A DNA stretch of 64,000 nucleotides from BP-191 sp035940575 (GTDB lineage: Bacteria; Actinomycetota; Actinomycetes; BP-191): NCBI GenBank assembly GCA_035940575.1, contig DASZER010000012.1, positions 1-64,000 on the forward strand, read 5' to 3'. Numbering within the stretch: position 1 is the first letter of the stretch; the number at the start of each line of letters is the position of its first letter. Of the stretch, positions 1 to 7,942 are shown in pieces. A program made the translations under genes and the position numbers. The notes beneath the pieces are model-generated. The model did not search any database. It worked only from the letters and a program-made list of their open reading frames with translations, and had not been told where the DNA came from.

Positions 1-1
1 C

Positions 2-469
2 GCGGTGCTCGTCGCGGTCCTCGCGGGCTGGTCGCTGCCCGACGGCTCCTCCGCCGGAGCCCTCCCCGCCGCCGCGCCGGACTGGGCGCAGACGCTCACC
101 GCCCTCGACGCGGCGCGGGCGGCGGCGTTCGCCAGGGCCGACGCCCGCGCGCTCGACGCCGTCTACGTCCCCGGCTCCGCGCCGCACCGTGCCGACACCG
201 CGCTGCTCACGACCCACGCCCGCCGGGGCGAGCGCGTCGCCGACCTGCACCTCGTCGTGGTCTCCGTCGTCGCGACGACCGCGACCGCCGAGGAGGCGAC
301 GCTCGACGTGACCGACAGGCTGCTGCCGTACACCGCCGTCGACCGCACGGGCCGCGCGGTCCGCCGCTGGCCGGGCCGGGGGGAGCGACGGTGGCGGATC
401 ACGCTGCGGCGTACCGGCACGGCCTGGCGCATCGCGACCGTCGGTCCCGCCCCGCTGGACACGCCCTAG
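2..469 (+). CDS. Hypothetical exported/membrane-anchored protein, 5' end cut by window
   Basis: The frame is open from base 2 and the first in-frame start is a GTG at base 5, so the real start probably lies upstream of the window. What is visible begins with a hydrophobic stretch (LVAVLAG) that could be the end of a signal peptide or anchor. The remaining ~120 residues are Ala/Arg/Thr-rich and finish with a beta-rich segment (WRITLRRTGTAWRIATV) of the kind found at the end of NTF2-like or Mce-associated-type domains; that resemblance is only an impression. It ends 9 bases before the next gene. I do not recognise the family. Confidence 0.55.
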   Translation, partial: AVLVAVLAGWSLPDGSSAGALPAAAPDWAQTLTALDAARAAAFARADARALDAVYVPGSAPHRADTALLTTHARRGERVADLHLVVVSVVATTATAEEATLDVTDRLLPYTAVDRTGRAVRRWPGRGERRWRITLRRTGTAWRIATVGPAPLDTP

Positions 470-478
470 GATGACCGG

Positions 479-928
479 GTGACCCAGCCACCCCTGCGCC
501 CCGGGACCCCTGGCTGGGCCGAGGGTGCCGCGAAGGCGGCGCTCGCGAGCCGCGTACGCCCGAGCCTCGTCCTCGACGAGCGCGTCGCGCGCGAGCTGCT
601 GCAGGAGGCCGCGCGGTTCGACGTGAGCGCGGGCGGGCGGTTCAGCGCGGGGCCCGCGGGCGTGCAGGTCTGGACCGGCCCCTGGAACGGCCCCGGCGGC
701 ACGAAGGGCGACGCCGTCCACCTCGGCAGCGTCGACTGGACGTACGACACGCCGTCGAAGAACTACGTCACGATCTACCGCTCGATGGTCACGCAGGCCG
801 GCATCGACGCGGGCGAGACGACCGAGTCGGTCCTCGCCACCGTCCTGAAGCTCGTCGGCCAGGCCGTCGAGGGGCCGCGCATCGAGCAGCCGATGCCGCC
901 GGCGCACGACCCCTTCCGCAGGAGGTAG
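479..928 (+). CDS. Conserved hypothetical protein, 149 aa
   Basis: Predicted soluble protein with no signal peptide or membrane segment. The centre carries an aromatic stretch (VWTGPWNGPGG ... LGSVDWTYDTPSKNYVTIYR) that looks like the core of a small beta-sheet domain; the C-terminus is charged. The GTG start at 479 is chosen because the nearby ATG at 471 runs into a stop within four codons. It ends one base before the oppositely oriented sucB (TAG directly abutting CTA). No function can be assigned from sequence. Confidence 0.75.
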   Translation: MTQPPLRPGTPGWAEGAAKAALASRVRPSLVLDERVARELLQEAARFDVSAGGRFSAGPAGVQVWTGPWNGPGGTKGDAVHLGSVDWTYDTPSKNYVTIYRSMVTQAGIDAGETTESVLATVLKLVGQAVEGPRIEQPMPPAHDPFRRR

Positions 929-2446
929 CTACGCGTCGAGGCCCAGCTCGGCCTCGAACGCGCCCTCCTCGAGCCGCTCCTTGACCGCCGAGAGGTACCG
1001 CGCGGCGTCCGCGCCGTCGACGATCCTGTGGTCGTACGACAGCGCCAGGTACACCATCGAGCGCACCGCCACGACCTCGCCCAGGTCTGGGTCCTCCACG
1101 ACGACCGGCCGCTTCACGACCGAGCCGGTGCCGAGGATCGCGACCTGCGGCTGGTTGATGATCGGCGTGTCGAACAGCGCGCCGCGCGAGCCGGTGTTCG
1201 TCAGCGTGAACGTCCCGCCGCCCAGCTCGTCGGGCGTCACGCGGTTGGACCGCGTGCGGTCGGCGAGGTCGGCGACCTTGCGGGCGATGCCGCCGAGGTT
1301 CAGGTCGCCGGCGTCCTGGATGACCGGCACGAGCAGGCCGCGGTCGGTGTCGACGGCGATGCCGAGGTGGACGCCGTCGTGGTACGTCACCGTCCCGGCC
1401 GCGAGGTCGATCGAGGAGTTGACGACGGGGTACGCCTTCAGCGCCTCGATCGCGGCGACCGCGAAGAACGGCAGGAACGACAGCTTCGTCCCCTCGCGCC
1501 CGTCGAACTCCGCCTTCGCCGCGTCGCGCAGCCGCGCGATGCGGGTGACGTCGACCTCGACGACGGTCGTGAGCTGCGCCGACACCTGGAGCGACTCGAC
1601 CATCCGCTGCGCGATGACGGTGCGGAGGCGGGAGAGCTTCTCGGTCTTGCCGCGCAGGTGCGACTGCGACGGCGCCGCGGCACGCGGGGCGGGGGCGGCC
1701 GCGCGGGCGGCCGGGGCGGCCGGGGCCGCCGCCTTCGCCGCGGGCGCGGCAGCGGGGGTCGAGGTGGCGGGGCGCGAGCCGCCGCCCTTGGCGGCGTCGA
1801 GGACGTCCTGCTTGCGGATGCGGCCGCCGACGCCGGTGCCCGTCACGGCGCCGAGGTCGACGCCGTGCTCGGAGGCGAGCTTGCGGACCAGCGGCGTGAC
1901 GTACGACGGCTTGCCGTCGTCGTCGCTCGACGGCGTGGGGGCGGGCGCGGGCGCGGAGTCCACGGACGCCTCCGCGCGCGCGGCGACCTCCTCGTGCGTC
2001 GGGCCGTCGTCGTCGCCGGCGTCCTGGCCGAACGTCTCGCCGGCCGCCGCCGCGCCGTCGGGCGCGTTCTGGGGGGCCGGGGGAGCCTCGGTACGCGCCT
2101 CGGCGGGCTCGGTCTCCTCGGCGGACTCGGGGTCCGCCGCGCCGGACTCGGCGGCCGCCTCGGCGGGCTCGGCCGCCTCGCCCGACTCGGCGGGCGCGGC
2201 CGCCGTGCCCTCGGCGTCGATGACCGCCAGCTCGGCGCCCACCTCGACGGTCTCGTCCTCGCTCACCTTGATCGACGTGAGAACGCCCGACGCGGGCGCC
2301 GGGATCTCGGTGTCGACCTTGTCGGTGGAGACCTCGAGCAGCGGCTCGTCGGCCTGGACCGACTCGCCCTCCTTCTTCAGCCAGCGCGTGACGGTCCCCT
2401 CCGTCACGCTCTCGCCGAGCCGGGGCATGGTGACCGAGACGGCCAT
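929..2446 (-). CDS. sucB: 2-oxoglutarate dehydrogenase E2 (dihydrolipoamide succinyltransferase)
   Basis: Transfers the succinyl group from the E1-bound intermediate to CoA through a swinging lipoyl arm; core of the TCA-cycle 2-oxoglutarate dehydrogenase complex. One N-terminal lipoyl domain (about residues 1-77, lipoyl Lys43 in TDKVDTE), a ~100-residue Ala/Pro/Glu linker, a peripheral-subunit binding domain (about 181-217) and a C-terminal catalytic domain with His473 and Asp477 in DHRIVDG. Many actinobacterial SucB proteins carry two or three lipoyl domains; only one is present here. At 505 aa it is otherwise full length. It lies 30 bases downstream of the interrupted lpdA on the same strand, so E3 and E2 probably share a transcript. 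A pyruvate dehydrogenase E2 role cannot be excluded by sequence alone. Confidence 0.93.
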   Translation of the reverse strand: MAVSVTMPRLGESVTEGTVTRWLKKEGESVQADEPLLEVSTDKVDTEIPAPASGVLTSIKVSEDETVEVGAELAVIDAEGTAAAPAESGEAAEPAEAAAESGAADPESAEETEPAEARTEAPPAPQNAPDGAAAAGETFGQDAGDDDGPTHEEVAARAEASVDSAPAPAPTPSSDDDGKPSYVTPLVRKLASEHGVDLGAVTGTGVGGRIRKQDVLDAAKGGGSRPATSTPAAAPAAKAAAPAAPAARAAAPAPRAAAPSQSHLRGKTEKLSRLRTVIAQRMVESLQVSAQLTTVVEVDVTRIARLRDAAKAEFDGREGTKLSFLPFFAVAAIEALKAYPVVNSSIDLAAGTVTYHDGVHLGIAVDTDRGLLVPVIQDAGDLNLGGIARKVADLADRTRSNRVTPDELGGGTFTLTNTGSRGALFDTPIINQPQVAILGTGSVVKRPVVVEDPDLGEVVAVRSMVYLALSYDHRIVDGADAARYLSAVKERLEEGAFEAELGLDA

Positions 2447-2476
2447 GGGTGTTGCGCCTCCTACGGGCGGACGGGC

Positions 2477-3859
2477 TTACGAGTGGCTGTGCAGCGGCTT
2501 TCCGGCGAGCGCGAGGTGCGCCTCGCCGACGGCCTCGGACATCGTCGGGTGCGGGTGGATGAGGTGGGCGACGTCGTCGGCGTACGCCTCCCAGTTGGTG
2601 ATGAGCTGCGCCTCCGCGATCAGCTCGCCGACGCGGGAGCCGACCATGTGGATGCCGAGGACGGGACCGTCCTTCTGCGCGACGAGCGTCACGGCGCCCG
2701 CGGTGCCGAGGATCTGGCTCTTGCCGTTGCCCGCGAGGTCGTACGTCACCGTGACGACGTCGTGGCCGCGCTCCTTGGCGACCTTCGACGTGATGCCGAC
2801 GGACGCGACCTCCGGCTCGGAGTACGTCACGCGCGGCACGCCGTCGTAGTCGATCGGCTGCGGCGACAGGCCGGCCACGTGCTCCGCGACGAGGATGCCC
2901 TCGGCGAAGCCCACGTGCGCGAGCTGCAGCGTCGGGACGAGGTCGCCGACGGCGTACACGCCCTGCACCGAGGTGCGGCAGTACTCGTCGACGAGCACGT
3001 AGCCGCGCTCCATCTTGACGCCGGCCTCCTCGTAGCCGAGGCCGGCGGAGACGGGGCCGCGGCCGACGGCGACGAGCAGCAGCTCGGCCTCGATCGTCTT
3101 GCCGCTCTCCAGCGAGACGGTGACGCCGCTGTCGGTCGCCTTGACGCCCGCGAACCGCGCGCCGAGCTCGAACGAGATCCCGCGCTTGCGGAACGCCCGC
3201 TCCAGCAGCTTGGACGACGACTCCTCCTCCAGCGGGACGAGGTGGGGGAGCGCCTCGACGATCGTGATCTCCTCGGCGCCGAACGACTTCCACGCCGACG
3301 CGAACTCGCAGCCGATCGCGCCCGCGCCGAGGATGACCGCGGACTTCGGCACGCGGTCGAGCCGCAACGCCTCGTCGGACGTGATGACCTGCGTGCCGTC
3401 GATCTCGAGGCCGGGCAGCGACTTCGGCACGGAGCCGGTCGCGAGGACGACGGCCTTGGTCGCGGTCAGCGTGCCGTGGCCCTCGACCTCGACGGTCGTC
3501 GGCGACGTGAGTCGGCCGGAGCCCGCGACGAGCTCGATCTTGCGCGACTTCACGAGGCCGGAGAGGCCCTTGTAGAGCTTCTAGACGACCTTGTCCTTGT
3601 AGGCGTGGACCTTGGCGACGTCGATGCCCTCGAACGTCGCCTTGACGCCGAACTGCTCCGACTCGCGCGCGGAGTCGGCGACCTCGCCGGCGTGCAGCAG
3701 CGCCTTGGTCGGGATGCAGCCGCGGTGCAGGCACGTGCCGCCGACCTTGTCGCGCTCGACGAGCGCCACCGTGAGCCCCAGCTCGGCGGCTCGCAGGGCC
3801 GCGGCGTAGCCGCCGCTGCCACCGCCGAGGACGACGAGGTCGTACGTGCCGCCAGCCAC
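2477..3859 (-). pseudogene. lpdA: Dihydrolipoamide dehydrogenase (E3) interrupted by one in-frame TAG
   Basis: E3 flavoprotein that reoxidises the dihydrolipoyl arms of 2-oxoacid dehydrogenase complexes with NAD+. The N-terminal part (3859-3581) has the FAD-binding GGGSGG (residues 12-17) and the redox disulphide Cys43/Cys48 in GGTCLHRGCIPTK; the C-terminal part (from the GTG at 3553 to 2477) has NAD and interface domains and the His/Glu base motif HPHPTMSE. Both parts are in the same reading frame and together give 460 codons, the normal family length. They are separated only by TAG at codon 93, read as KDKVV-stop-KLYKGLSGLVKSR, which is continuous with the family. So this is a single nonsense change, not a frameshift. 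Reinitiation at GTG 3553 would make a fragment lacking the FAD and disulphide region, which could not work alone. Readthrough or a base-calling error are the alternatives. Confidence 0.88.
3581..3583 (-). other. Premature amber codon inside lpdA
   Basis: The plus strand reads CTA, giving TAG on the coding strand between GTC (Val92) and AAG. A one-base change from CAG, AAG or GAG would explain it; CAG to TAG is the simplest transition. TAG is the ordinary stop of many genes in this window, so recoding of TAG as an amino acid is unlikely. Confidence 0.85.
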
Positions 3860-3916
3860 GCTGCTCTCCCTGGTGTTCGTGGTGTCCAGTCCCAGGTAAG
3901 GCTATACGGTGATCGC

Positions 3917-4249
3917 GTGGGGCTCTTCCGGCGCAAGCAGCGCCCTGGGACGCTGCGCCGCGCCGACTCCGCCGACGTCGCGCACCTCGTCGAGTGGGCG
4001 GAGTCGCGGCGCGGCGTGGAGGCGTACGTCGAGCCCAGGACCGCCGTCACCGACACGACCGTCGCGCTCGTCGCGCACGACGGCGAGTGGACCCGCCGCA
4101 GGGTCGAGGACCCCAAGGCGGCGTACGAGCTCGGCCAGCGCCTCGGCATCCCCGTCTACGACGTGCACGCGACCGGCTACCCCTCCCGCATGCGCGAGTG
4201 GACCCGCCGCAGGGCCGAGGAGGAGAAGCAGCGGAAGGGCGCCCCGTGA
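3917..4249 (+). CDS. Small conserved actinobacterial protein, 110 aa
   Basis: Highly charged soluble protein starting GTG-GGG (MGLFRRK...). It contains two copies of the motif EWTRRR, around residues 58 and 95, the second close to the C-terminus. The two copies are encoded by an identical 21-bp DNA repeat 111 bases (37 codons) apart. Similar small proteins, sometimes labelled oxidoreductase without experimental support, sit beside lpd in other actinomycetes (from memory). The start at 3917 fits the family N-terminus better than the upstream GTG at 3909, which is out of frame. Divergent from lpdA with a 57-base gap, and overlapping the following methyltransferase by 4 bases, so the two are likely co-translated. 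Function unknown. Confidence 0.78.
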   Translation: MGLFRRKQRPGTLRRADSADVAHLVEWAESRRGVEAYVEPRTAVTDTTVALVAHDGEWTRRRVEDPKAAYELGQRLGIPVYDVHATGYPSRMREWTRRRAEEEKQRKGAP

Positions 4250-4863
4250 CCGGCGACGACTACCTCGACCCGTCGCGCCTCGAGGCGCGCATCGCGATCC
4301 ACCGCTACGGCACCAACCCGCAGTCCTGGTACGACTTCGTGCGCGAACGCCTCCCGCTCGCGCGGGGCGAGCGCGTGCTCGACGCGGGCGCGGGGACCGG
4401 CCTGCTGTGGGACTACGACCACGGCGCGCGGCTCACGCTGCTCGACCGCTCGCCGTCGATGCGCCACCACGTGCGCGGCGACGTGGTCGCGCTGCCGTTC
4501 GCCGACGGCGCGTTCGACGGCGCCGTCTGCCACCACGTGCTCTACCACGCCGAACGCCCCGCCGACGCGCTGCGCGAGCTGCGCCGGGTCTCGCGCGGGT
4601 GGGTCACGGTCGCCACCAACGGCAGGGGCCACATGCACGGCCTCGGCGAGGACGTGCACACGCACTTCCCCGCCGAGCGGCTCGGCGAGGCGATGGCCGA
4701 GCACTTCGACGAGGTGACGCTGCACCCGTACGAGGACACGCTCGTCGCGCCGGTCGAGGCGGTGCGCGCCTACGTCGCCAGCGTCGGCGTCGACCCCGCG
4801 ACCGTTACGGGCGAGGGGCCCGTCACGATCGCGAAGCACACCGTCCTGGCGGTCGCGCGCTAG
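4246..4863 (+). CDS. Class I SAM-dependent methyltransferase
   Basis: Methyltransferase-11-type Rossmann enzyme of 205 aa. Motif I (VLDAGAGTGLLWD) binds S-adenosylmethionine; the acidic residue after strand 2 is in LLDRS; the motif IV region follows in LPFADGAFDGAVCHHVLYH, typical of ubiE/COQ5-like small-molecule methyltransferases. The GTG start overlaps the stop of the preceding gene (GTGA). The substrate cannot be read from the sequence. It ends 6 bases before the convergent ceramidase-like gene. Confidence 0.85.
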   Translation: MTGDDYLDPSRLEARIAIHRYGTNPQSWYDFVRERLPLARGERVLDAGAGTGLLWDYDHGARLTLLDRSPSMRHHVRGDVVALPFADGAFDGAVCHHVLYHAERPADALRELRRVSRGWVTVATNGRGHMHGLGEDVHTHFPAERLGEAMAEHFDEVTLHPYEDTLVAPVEAVRAYVASVGVDPATVTGEGPVTIAKHTVLAVAR

Positions 4864-4869
4864 GCGGCG

Positions 4870-6570
4870 CTACTTCAGCGTGCCGAGCAGCGACAGCGTC
4901 GTCTCCAGCACCATGTCGCCGACGCAGCGGTCGACGGCGTAGGAGTCCTCGTAGTTCACGAAGACCGCGCCGCCCGCGACGAAGCCGAGGCCCTGCTGGC
5001 CGACCGGGTGCAGCTCGAACGACTGCGGCATGTAGCCGAGCGCGTCGTTCGCCTGCGCGATCGGGAGGACGACGCGGCCGGGGTTCTTCTCCTTGATGGT
5101 GTTCGTGAGGTTCGAGAACACCTCGCCCGGCGCGACGGTCAGCACGACGTCGTCGCCGATGCGCGCGGCCGTCACGGGCAGCTCGACCGACTGTGGCGCC
5201 GCCGAGACGCAGGGGGCGGTGTCGGGGCTCTTGCCGGTACGCACCGAGGCCGGCGCGGGGTCGAACTGCCGGTCGAAGAAGCCGGGCGTGCCGAGCGCGT
5301 CGAGCGGGACGTTGGTGACCGGCTGGTGCCACGTCGTCTGCGCGAGCACGAGGTCCGTCGCGTCCACGACGCGGCCCTCGCCGACGGCGGGGAGGAGGTC
5401 GGCGAGGCGCGAGCCCATCGACGTGCCGCCGGAGGCGGAGATGTTGCCGAGGCCGGTCATGAAGTGCAGGCCGATGCCGCCGAAGCGCGTCTCGAGCCGC
5501 TTCTCGAACACGCCGGGCCAGTCGGCGTGCGCCACGCCGCCGTTGGTGCCCTTCGTGGTCGGGTGCGCGGCGAACGCGCCGACGGTCGCGATGACCTCGG
5601 GCGCGGGGGCCGGGTCCTTCTTCTTCGCGTCGGGGTCGGCGGCCGGGATCGTCAGCGCGCGCAGCCAGGTGATCTGCTGCTCCTCGGCGGAGCGGTACGT
5701 GTCGCGGCGCTCGCTGTTGTTGGCGCGCGCGTCCTGCTCGCCGGTCTCGAGCACCGCGGGCACCATCGCGAGCACGGCGTCCTTGGCGGTCTGCTTGATG
5801 GTCGCGGTGACCTGCGCCATGTACCAGTCCGGCACGAAGCCCCAGCCGCCGATGAAGTCCGGCGAGGCGTGCGAGTGCGTGGCGTGCAGGACGTGGGACT
5901 TCGCGGTGACGCCGCGCGCGGCGAGCTCGGGGTCGGCGGCGAGCGCGGCGGCGATCTGCTTGGCGCCGCAGTCGGTGCACTTGTTCGCGTAGTCCCAGAG
6001 CCAGCCCTCGCCGTCCACCACGGACAGCACGACCGTGTCGGCGCCGTCGGAGAACGCCACCGAGCGCACCCAGAGCCCGTACTCGTCGTCGAACGACGAC
6101 ACCGGGTTGACCGGGCCGATCGAGAAGCCGCCCTGGTAGATGCAGGACGGGTTCTCCGGCCACGGCGAGCCGGCGGCGGCGAGGTGGTCGACCTCGGTCT
6201 GCGTCTGCGACAGGAGCTTCTGGATCTCCTCGGGGGCGAGCTTCGCGCACTCCTCGCGCTTGGTCTCCCACCGCGCGTCGGGGAAGCCCTTGGTCCTCAT
6301 GAGGTCCGGGCGCGGCGCGATCGAGGACTTCGACGCGCCGGCCAGGATCTGCCCCGAGCCGAGCGCGGGCATCGACGCCGCGAGCGAGACGGCGCCCTTG
6401 GCGGGGGCGACGGGCGCCGCGGGCGCGCCGGGCACGGCGCCGCCGGCGACCGGAACGGCAGGGACGCCCGGCGTCGGCACGGGGCCGATGCCGACGCCGG
6501 CCCAGGCCGCGCCGAGCGCGAGGGCGCCGGTGACGCCGGCGACGAACGTCGAGCGGAGGGCGTTGCGCAT
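4870..6570 (-). CDS. Secreted neutral/alkaline ceramidase-like protein
   Basis: 566-residue protein with a signal peptide (MRNALRSTFVAGVTGALALG) and a low-complexity Pro/Ala/Val linker, then a domain resembling neutral/alkaline ceramidases: a metal-site-like HATHSHASPDF, a second His-containing segment (AAHPTTKG) and LHFMTGLGNIS. Neutral ceramidases hydrolyse the amide bond of ceramides with a zinc ion; whether this one does so is inference, since overall similarity looks remote. The ATG at 6570 has a GAGGA box 7-8 bases upstream; an in-frame GTG at 6585, directly after the stop of the upstream gene, is the alternative. Forms a two-gene unit with the Tat-exported PHP protein. Confidence 0.72.
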   Translation of the reverse strand: MRNALRSTFVAGVTGALALGAAWAGVGIGPVPTPGVPAVPVAGGAVPGAPAAPVAPAKGAVSLAASMPALGSGQILAGASKSSIAPRPDLMRTKGFPDARWETKREECAKLAPEEIQKLLSQTQTEVDHLAAAGSPWPENPSCIYQGGFSIGPVNPVSSFDDEYGLWVRSVAFSDGADTVVLSVVDGEGWLWDYANKCTDCGAKQIAAALAADPELAARGVTAKSHVLHATHSHASPDFIGGWGFVPDWYMAQVTATIKQTAKDAVLAMVPAVLETGEQDARANNSERRDTYRSAEEQQITWLRALTIPAADPDAKKKDPAPAPEVIATVGAFAAHPTTKGTNGGVAHADWPGVFEKRLETRFGGIGLHFMTGLGNISASGGTSMGSRLADLLPAVGEGRVVDATDLVLAQTTWHQPVTNVPLDALGTPGFFDRQFDPAPASVRTGKSPDTAPCVSAAPQSVELPVTAARIGDDVVLTVAPGEVFSNLTNTIKEKNPGRVVLPIAQANDALGYMPQSFELHPVGQQGLGFVAGGAVFVNYEDSYAVDRCVGDMVLETTLSLLGTLK

Positions 6571-6585
6571 GCGGGGGTTCCTCAC

Positions 6586-7842
6586 TCAGTGGGCGCAGGT
6601 GCAGGACAGGCCGGAGGGCAGGGGCGGGGCCGGCAGGGCGGCGAAGCCGCTCCCGTCGTAGGACAACGGCGTTCCCCTCGTAGGGTCGCGCCGCGCGGAG
6701 GCGGGGGCGCGGCCGACGGCGTAGACGCACGACGTCAGGGCGGTCAGCGCGTAGCGCTCCTCGAGCAGCAGCTCGGCGCGCAGCCAGCCGCCCTGCGGGA
6801 GGACGACGGGGACCTCGACGCGCGGGGACGTCACGCGCGAGACGTGCACGACGTCGGTGCCGCCGGAGACGAGCCGCAACGTCATCCCGGTCGCGTTGCG
6901 CATGGTCACCACGGCGAGGAGCTGCCCGTCGCCGTGCACGGCGCCGCCGAGCGTGGCGGCCTTGCCGCTCCACTCCTCGACGACGTCCATCGTGAGGAAC
7001 GGCCCGCCGAGGCCCGGCGGCTGCCACGACACCGACGTGCGCCCCGCCTTGACGCCCGCGATGACGCCGGCGGCCGTGGGCGACGGCGCGAACACCCACG
7101 TCGTCGGCTGGCCGACGCCTGCGGTCGGGTCGAGGACCTTCCAGTGGTTGTCGCTCGCGCCGACGGCGGGGCCGCGGAACGTGCGCTCCCACCAGCGGAC
7201 CGCGAGGTGGTTGTCGGGCTCGTAGACCGGCGTCACCTCGTGGCGGGTGAGCCACATGGAGTTCCAGACCTCGACGGCGTCGAAGCGCGTCGTGTCCGCG
7301 AGCGCCTGGTCCCAGGCGAGGGCGTCGCCGTCGTTCTCGTTGCCGTAGAACGGGTGGTTGACGATCGCCATGCCGCCGCGCGCGTGGATCTCGTCCAGCC
7401 ACGCGCCGGTGCCGCCGCTCGCGTCGATCACCGAGGGGAGCAGGTCGACCGAGGGCACGAAGACGCCCGCGTGGTCCGAGCCGGGGAGCGAGTGCTCGTA
7501 GCCCGGCACGAGGGTCAGCGCGGACGAGGCGTAGTCGGGCGCGTGGATCGACTCGACGCGGTTGTGGTCGGTGATCGCGAGGAAGTCCAGGCCGCGCAGC
7601 TCGGCCAGCGCGATCTGCTCGCCGGGGGTGTGGCCGTGCGTGTAGAGCTCCTCGGGCCCGGTGTTGTCGTCGCCCGGGCCGCCCCACACGTCGTGGCTGT
7701 ACGTCGAGTGGCAGTGCAGGTCGCCCGCGAGCCAGCCGCCGATCGCCGGCGCGGGCGCGGCGGGGCCGGCGGCGCGCGCGAGCGCGGGCGTGACCGCGGT
7801 GGCGGCCGCGGCGAGCAGGAGCTCGCGCCTGGTCAGGGGCAT
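6586..7842 (-). CDS. Tat-exported PHP-domain (CehA/McbA-type) metallohydrolase
   Basis: Twin-arginine signal (PLTRRELLLAAAATAV) followed by a PHP-family core with the metal-binding DLHCHSTYSHD, ITDHN and GMAIVNHPFYGNEND segments. PHP proteins are tri-metal phosphoesterases; the CehA/McbA subgroup includes carbaryl hydrolases. The last ~150 residues form a beta-rich C-terminal region. An upstream in-frame ATG at 7923 exists, but the start at 7842 is preferred because it places the Tat motif at the N-terminus, although the GGAGG box then touches the ATG with no spacer. The stop abuts the ceramidase-like gene, so the two exported hydrolases are probably an operon. Substrate unknown. Confidence 0.78.
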   Translation of the reverse strand: MPLTRRELLLAAAATAVTPALARAAGPAAPAPAIGGWLAGDLHCHSTYSHDVWGGPGDDNTGPEELYTHGHTPGEQIALAELRGLDFLAITDHNRVESIHAPDYASSALTLVPGYEHSLPGSDHAGVFVPSVDLLPSVIDASGGTGAWLDEIHARGGMAIVNHPFYGNENDGDALAWDQALADTTRFDAVEVWNSMWLTRHEVTPVYEPDNHLAVRWWERTFRGPAVGASDNHWKVLDPTAGVGQPTTWVFAPSPTAAGVIAGVKAGRTSVSWQPPGLGGPFLTMDVVEEWSGKAATLGGAVHGDGQLLAVVTMRNATGMTLRLVSGGTDVVHVSRVTSPRVEVPVVLPQGGWLRAELLLEERYALTALTSCVYAVGRAPASARRDPTRGTPLSYDGSGFAALPAPPLPSGLSCTCAH

Positions 7843-7942
7843 CCTCCAACGTTCGCGCTCGCCCCCCGGAACCCCTGTGCGGCGGGGGACAGAAACGCCT
7901 CGCCCCCTTTCGTGGCGCGTCACAGCGTTGCAGGCTGGGCGC

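Noticed and set aside
3581..3583. TAG recoded as an amino acid
   Set aside because: Many genes here end in TAG, including trpD's neighbours, adoK, thiolase and glycerate kinase, and no suppressor or pyrrolysine gene is visible, so genome-wide recoding is implausible.
1028..3916. Very long open frame antisense to sucB/lpdA
   Set aside because: High-GC coding DNA leaves antisense frames open. The translation is Arg/Gly/Val-rich with no family motif, whereas the minus strand carries E2 and E3 motifs. Only the last 110 codons (from 3917) form a real gene.
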